DNA from: JAFHCF01 sp048497495
GTDB taxonomy: Bacteria > Pseudomonadota > Alphaproteobacteria > Rhizobiales > Ancalomicrobiaceae
Assembly: GCA_048497495.1 (NCBI GenBank)
Contig: JAFHCF010000159.1
Location: 20,518-84,517 of the forward strand
Length of the DNA: 64,000 nt
Reading direction: 5' to 3'
In this document: positions 61,401-64,000 of the stretch, piece after piece
Numbering within the stretch: the stretch's first letter is position 1
Layout of the letters: every line of letters starts with the position of its first letter
Program-made: the position numbers and the translations under genes
The notes under the pieces: model-generated
What the model was told of the DNA's origin: nothing
Seen by the model: only the letters and a program-made list of their open reading frames with translations
Database searches by the model: none

Positions 61401-63249
61401 GGAGGAACACCGGCTCGCCGCCCTTCGGCGTCACCCGATAGGTGCTCTCGTCGATCACCGACAGGCCCAGGTTCTCGAGCAGCGGCACCCGCTCCGACAA
61501 CGAGATCGGCGTGCCGACGTGGAACAGCTTCAGCGCCAGCCGTTCCGGCGCTTCCCCCGACCGGCGGTAGAAGTCGACGACCAGCGGCCGCTCCGGTCCG
61601 AGGCGCGCCATCGAGACGGCATCGCGAACCGCCGTCCGCGGCTCCATCGCGTCCCGATAGGCGGCCGAGAAGGCATCGACCCAGCGATCCACCACGGCCC
61701 GTGCCTGGGCGGCGTCACGGCTCCGGCTCGCCGCCTCGACGAAGTCGTCGCGCCAGGTCCGCACCAGGGCGGCGACCTCGGTCTCCAACTCGGTCTGCGC
61801 GATGACCGGGGTCACCCCGTGATAGCGCCCGACGATGTAGTGGATGCGGGTGAGCACCCCTTCCGGGAAGGACGGCATCCACGACACCACGGTGCCGTCG
61901 AAGCGGCTCTCCAGCATCTCGCCGATCCGGGCGCGCAGGTCGGTGGTGTAGCGGTCGCGCGGCACGTAGACGAGCACCGAGACGAAGCGGTCGAAGGGGT
62001 CGCGCCGCGCCAGCACGCGGATGCGCGGATGCTCGCCGAGCGCCATGATGGCGAGCGCGAAGTCGTGCAGCGTCTCGGCGTCGATCTGGAACAGTTCGTC
62101 GCGCGGGAAGTTCTCGAGCACGTTGATCAGCGCCTTGCCGGAATGGCTGTCGCGGCGGAAGCCGGTGCGCTCGACCACGGCGTCGAGGCGCTTGCGCACC
62201 ACCGGGATGTTGCGCGCCGAGCGCGTGTAGGCGGTGGCGGTGAACAGGCCGAGGATGCGGATCTCGCCGGTCATCGTGCCGTCGGGGCCCCACAGCTTCA
62301 CCCCGATGTAGTCCATGTGGGTGCGGCGATGGATGCGGGAGCGGACGTTCGACTTGGTCAGCATCAGGGCATCGGGCGACCGGGCGAAGGCGCCGATGGC
62401 GGTCGCCGCGTTGAGGCTCTCCGCCCCGCGCTTCAACACCCTGACCTCCGGATCGCGCAAGATGCCGAGGCCGGTGTCGCCGAGCGGCTCGACGAAGGCT
62501 CCGCCCTCCGTCTCCTCGAAGCGGTATTCGCGCAGCCCCAAGAAGGTGAAGTTGTCCTGGCCCAGCCAGGTCAGGAACTCGACCGTCTCGTCGCGCACCG
62601 GCAGCGACAACGGCGTCGGACCGCGCATGTAGGCGGCGATCAGCCGATCGACCCGGTTCAGCATCAGCCGCCAGTCCTCGACCGCGGCGCGCACGTCGGT
62701 GAGCGTCGCGTCGAGCGCCGCCGTCAGATCGGCGCGCTGCTGCGCGTCGGTGATCCGACCGACATGGATGCGGATGAAGCTCTCGCGCCGGACACCGGCG
62801 ATCTCGCGGTCGCGAAGCCCCAGGAGCCGGCCCTCGCCGTCGCGTTCGGCGAACAGGATCGGATGCAGCGCCAGGCGGATCTCGAACCCCATCTCGGTCA
62901 ACTGGCCGAGCACCGAGACGAACAGGAACGGCATGTCGTCGTTGTCGACCTCGACGACCGTCACCTCGGCCGGCGTCCGCGCGCCGGCGCCGAAGGCCTG
63001 ATCGAAGACCCTGAGGCGGTGACGGCCGGCCGGCCGAACCGTCAGATGCGCGAAGGCGTCGTCGGCGATCGCCGCCAGATCCGCCGCGCCGAAGGGCGCC
63101 AGATCCTCGGCGAGCGCGCGGCCGAAGAGCCGCTCGGCGAAATCGGCGCGGAGCGCTCCGTCGGCCCGAGATCTCAGAATGGCCGCCATTCCGGCGCCCC
63201 CCGCCGCCCCGGCTTCATCGATCTGCGAATTGGTGTCGTCGGCGCGCAT
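58423..63249 (-). CDS. gdhB: NAD-specific glutamate dehydrogenase (large, GDH-180 type)
   Basis: 1608-aa class of NAD-GDH (Bac_GDH). The long N-terminal regulatory region contains ACT-like parts (about 60-230). The catalytic centre lies near FGPVARGGLRWSDRAQDFRTE, VKNAVIVPAGAKGGFLPK with the catalytic Lys, and GVGDMSGDVFGNGMLLSR, all hallmark sequences. It converts glutamate to 2-oxoglutarate and ammonium with NAD, a catabolic role. Start 63249 has GGGAGA 5 nt upstream; a GTG at 63333 would add 28 unsupported residues. The long open frame on the opposite strand is a codon-bias shadow. Confidence 0.96.
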   Translation of the reverse strand: MRADDTNSQIDEAGAAGGAGMAAILRSRADGALRADFAERLFGRALAEDLAPFGAADLAAIADDAFAHLTVRPAGRHRLRVFDQAFGAGARTPAEVTVVEVDNDDMPFLFVSVLGQLTEMGFEIRLALHPILFAERDGEGRLLGLRDREIAGVRRESFIRIHVGRITDAQQRADLTAALDATLTDVRAAVEDWRLMLNRVDRLIAAYMRGPTPLSLPVRDETVEFLTWLGQDNFTFLGLREYRFEETEGGAFVEPLGDTGLGILRDPEVRVLKRGAESLNAATAIGAFARSPDALMLTKSNVRSRIHRRTHMDYIGVKLWGPDGTMTGEIRILGLFTATAYTRSARNIPVVRKRLDAVVERTGFRRDSHSGKALINVLENFPRDELFQIDAETLHDFALAIMALGEHPRIRVLARRDPFDRFVSVLVYVPRDRYTTDLRARIGEMLESRFDGTVVSWMPSFPEGVLTRIHYIVGRYHGVTPVIAQTELETEVAALVRTWRDDFVEAASRSRDAAQARAVVDRWVDAFSAAYRDAMEPRTAVRDAVSMARLGPERPLVVDFYRRSGEAPERLALKLFHVGTPISLSERVPLLENLGLSVIDESTYRVTPKGGEPVFLHDMTLVHGERAAIELTEALDGRLEDVLVATWSGRAENDGYNALVLGTGLDRREVALLRAIGHYLRQIRLAYSQDYLWGALRRHPSIAVDLVRLFSARFDPLGVGDREVAETEIAERIVAALAEVASLDDDTIVRRYMEVIRAMVRTDYWRPEADGSSRDTIAFKLIPAGLTGLPNPVPHREIWVCGPTVEGVHLRFGPVARGGLRWSDRAQDFRTEVLGLVKAQQVKNAVIVPAGAKGGFLPKRLVPGMSRDAFMAEGTAAYRTFVGRLFDLTDDLRGGAVVPPPQVVRHDGDDPYLVVAADKGTATFSDTANAIASDHGFWLDDAFASGGSAGYDHKKMGITARGAFEAVKRHFREMNRDILTEPFTVAGVGDMSGDVFGNGMLLSRATRLVAAFDHRDIFLDPDPDPASSFEERARLFALPRSSWADYDRTRISEGGGIFSRAAKTVPLSEPVRTLLGIAGDHATPAEVMRAILKARVDLLWFGGIGTYVRAAGESDAEVGDKANDAIRITGMEVGAKVVGEGANLGVTQRARIEYGAAGGRCNSDAIDNSAGVNCSDVEVNIKIALTPAVVAGRLARPARDALLAAMTDEVAALVLANNHSQTLAISLSERLGVADLPFQRRMVAGLERAGRLDRKVETLPDDAGFAAREKAGRGLTRAEIGVLLAYAKMSAKVDLAASDVPDDPHFGSELHAYFPERLRAEYADGIDGHRLKREIVATRLANAIVDRGGPTFLTRVADRAGAGVPAIARAFAATRAVFALGDLEAALDRLDGRVAGDLQLELYGRVRDLATTGTVWFLRNVSFRDGLDTVIERFGSVVRALEPELEALLPAATLAAVEAERERLTAAGVPAEIADRIAHLDDIAEIPDIALIGERTAKDAAEVAITHFAVADRLSIDRLETMVRSMRVADYFDGLALDRAARVLDDAHRAIVAEALDAGGVEAWEARFGPEISRALAVVEETLGDGGTPSVSRFTVAASLLADLAEKG

Positions 63250-63418
63250 CGCGGTCTCCCGTGCGAGCGGATCGTTCTCGAGAATCCGTCTCGGAAGGCA
63301 CGATGGCCCCGCCTCGCCGTGAAGGCAATGCACAACCGTTGGGCAGAAATGTGAGACGACGACGACGCGCCGACCGTCGCTCTATGTGTTTCCACATATG
63401 AAGCCGATTGAGCCGGAA

Positions 63419-63434
63419 TTTACCTCATGTTAAC
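63419..63434 (+). promoter_or_regulatory. CtrA-like box between gdh and the exported protein gene
   Basis: TTTA (63419-63422), 7 nt, TTAAC (63430-63434): one mismatch to the CtrA consensus. It lies 67 nt before the ATG at 63501 and 170 nt upstream of the divergent gdh start. Confidence 0.55.
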
Positions 63435-63500
63435 ATTTCGAAACAGAAGGCGGGCCGCCGCGATCGCAACTTCCGCACTCTGCAAACGGGAGATTTCGCC

Positions 63501-63959
63501 ATGAGCAAGACCTTCGCCGCCGTTGCCGTGCTGCTCCTCGCCTCCGCCGCCCCCGCGCTCGCCCAGACCGTCGAATGGCGCGGCGCCGTGGTCCTGACTG
63601 CGGTCGCCGGTTGCGGCAACGTCTATCAGGTCACCAACGCGTTCCCCATCCGCTATCGCCCGAGCGGCATCGGCACCAACGGCACGAAGAGCAAGTTCGC
63701 CGTTCACACGCTATTTTTCGCTCAGTCCTTCGTCGCCAACGGCCGCTTTCGCAACACCCTGACCGCCGTCAGTGCCGGCGCCCTCGGCGCCGGTTGGGGC
63801 GCTTTCGCCACACCGGCGAAGTTCCGCATGACCTCGATCACCCCGGCGAACCACACGGCCTCGACCGCGTCGCTCGCCTTCGTCGGCGAGATCCAGAACT
63901 TCGGGGACACCGCCGGCTGCAACGTCAAGTTCCGCGCCTCCGCCGCCCTGCGCCCCTGA
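63501..63959 (+). CDS. Small exported protein, function unknown
   Basis: 152 aa with a clear signal peptide (TFAAVAVLLLASAAPALAQ, cleavage after ALA). The mature part is beta-rich with two cysteines (AGCGNVYQV and AGCNVKFRA) that could form a disulfide. No family recognised. GGGAG lies 8 nt before the ATG, and a CtrA-like box precedes it. It may be a surface or pilus-like minor protein, but this is unproven. Confidence 0.8.
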   Translation: MSKTFAAVAVLLLASAAPALAQTVEWRGAVVLTAVAGCGNVYQVTNAFPIRYRPSGIGTNGTKSKFAVHTLFFAQSFVANGRFRNTLTAVSAGALGAGWGAFATPAKFRMTSITPANHTASTASLAFVGEIQNFGDTAGCNVKFRASAALRP

Positions 63960-64000
63960 GGCGATCGGGGATCGACCAGGCGAGCGCCGAAAACGCGAAG

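Noticed and set aside
57874..63354. 1826-codon open frame on the plus strand
   Set aside because: It lies opposite NAD-glutamate dehydrogenase and the MFS gene, has His/Arg/Asp-rich low-complexity content and no family features. It is a codon-bias shadow of GC-rich genes.

Overview
The window is a high-GC alphaproteobacterial chromosome segment, most likely from the order Hyphomicrobiales (Rhizobiales). The grounds are ctrA and chpT side by side with a chemotaxis operon, an EipA (DUF1134) envelope protein, a 180-kDa type NAD-glutamate dehydrogenase, DUF1674, a CC0125/CC1285-type lipoprotein, and CtrA boxes together with GANTC (CcrM) sites. The species cannot be named from the sequence alone.

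Layout. 1-9690: ctrA with a leader dense in GANTC sites, a convergent cheA-cheW-cheY-cheB-cheR operon, chpT, and a membrane-anchored coiled-coil protein. 9815-11249: divergent eipA and a YHS-like exported protein. 11567-17119: a complete five-gene dipeptide/oligopeptide ABC transporter. 17127-18725: a lipoprotein and an aldo/keto reductase. 19028-23581: a RibD-like reductase and cytochrome b561, facing a tightly coupled minus-strand operon (dehydrogenase, degenerate PTPS/QueD-like protein, GT4 glycosyltransferase, methyltransferase) that looks like an undescribed small-molecule pathway. 23797-25593: OpgH glucan synthase. 25626-29389: a DctPQM TRAP transporter with a divergent GntR/FCD regulator and a palindromic operator.

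29457-47937 is an 18.5-kb integrative island in the 3' end of tRNA-Ala(CGC). It is bounded by an 18-bp direct repeat of the tRNA end, with a second 23-bp direct repeat just inside each border. It carries a tyrosine integrase, a HigBA-type pair, a periplasmic binding protein paired with a GGDEF/EAL protein, an Xre/RES toxin pair, an operon of RES-family, sce7725 and sce7726 proteins (a probable defence module), a low-GC orphan, an AlpA/DUF3631 satellite-like replication module and an MmeI-type fused restriction-modification enzyme. The junctions between cargo blocks carry repeated pieces of the integrase tail, its terminator and toxin-antitoxin genes. This suggests the island grew by successive insertion or homologous recombination.

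48000-63959 returns to core genome: YggT, DUF167, folD, a Fic toxin pair, an SdhAF4-like protein, rsmB, a heparinase II/III protein behind a perfect CtrA box, purH behind a leader of four consecutive hairpins, a UMF1-type MFS transporter, NAD-glutamate dehydrogenase and a small exported protein behind another CtrA-like box. Most long reading frames opposite these genes are high-GC shadows and are not listed. No rRNA, CRISPR array or insertion sequence was seen.
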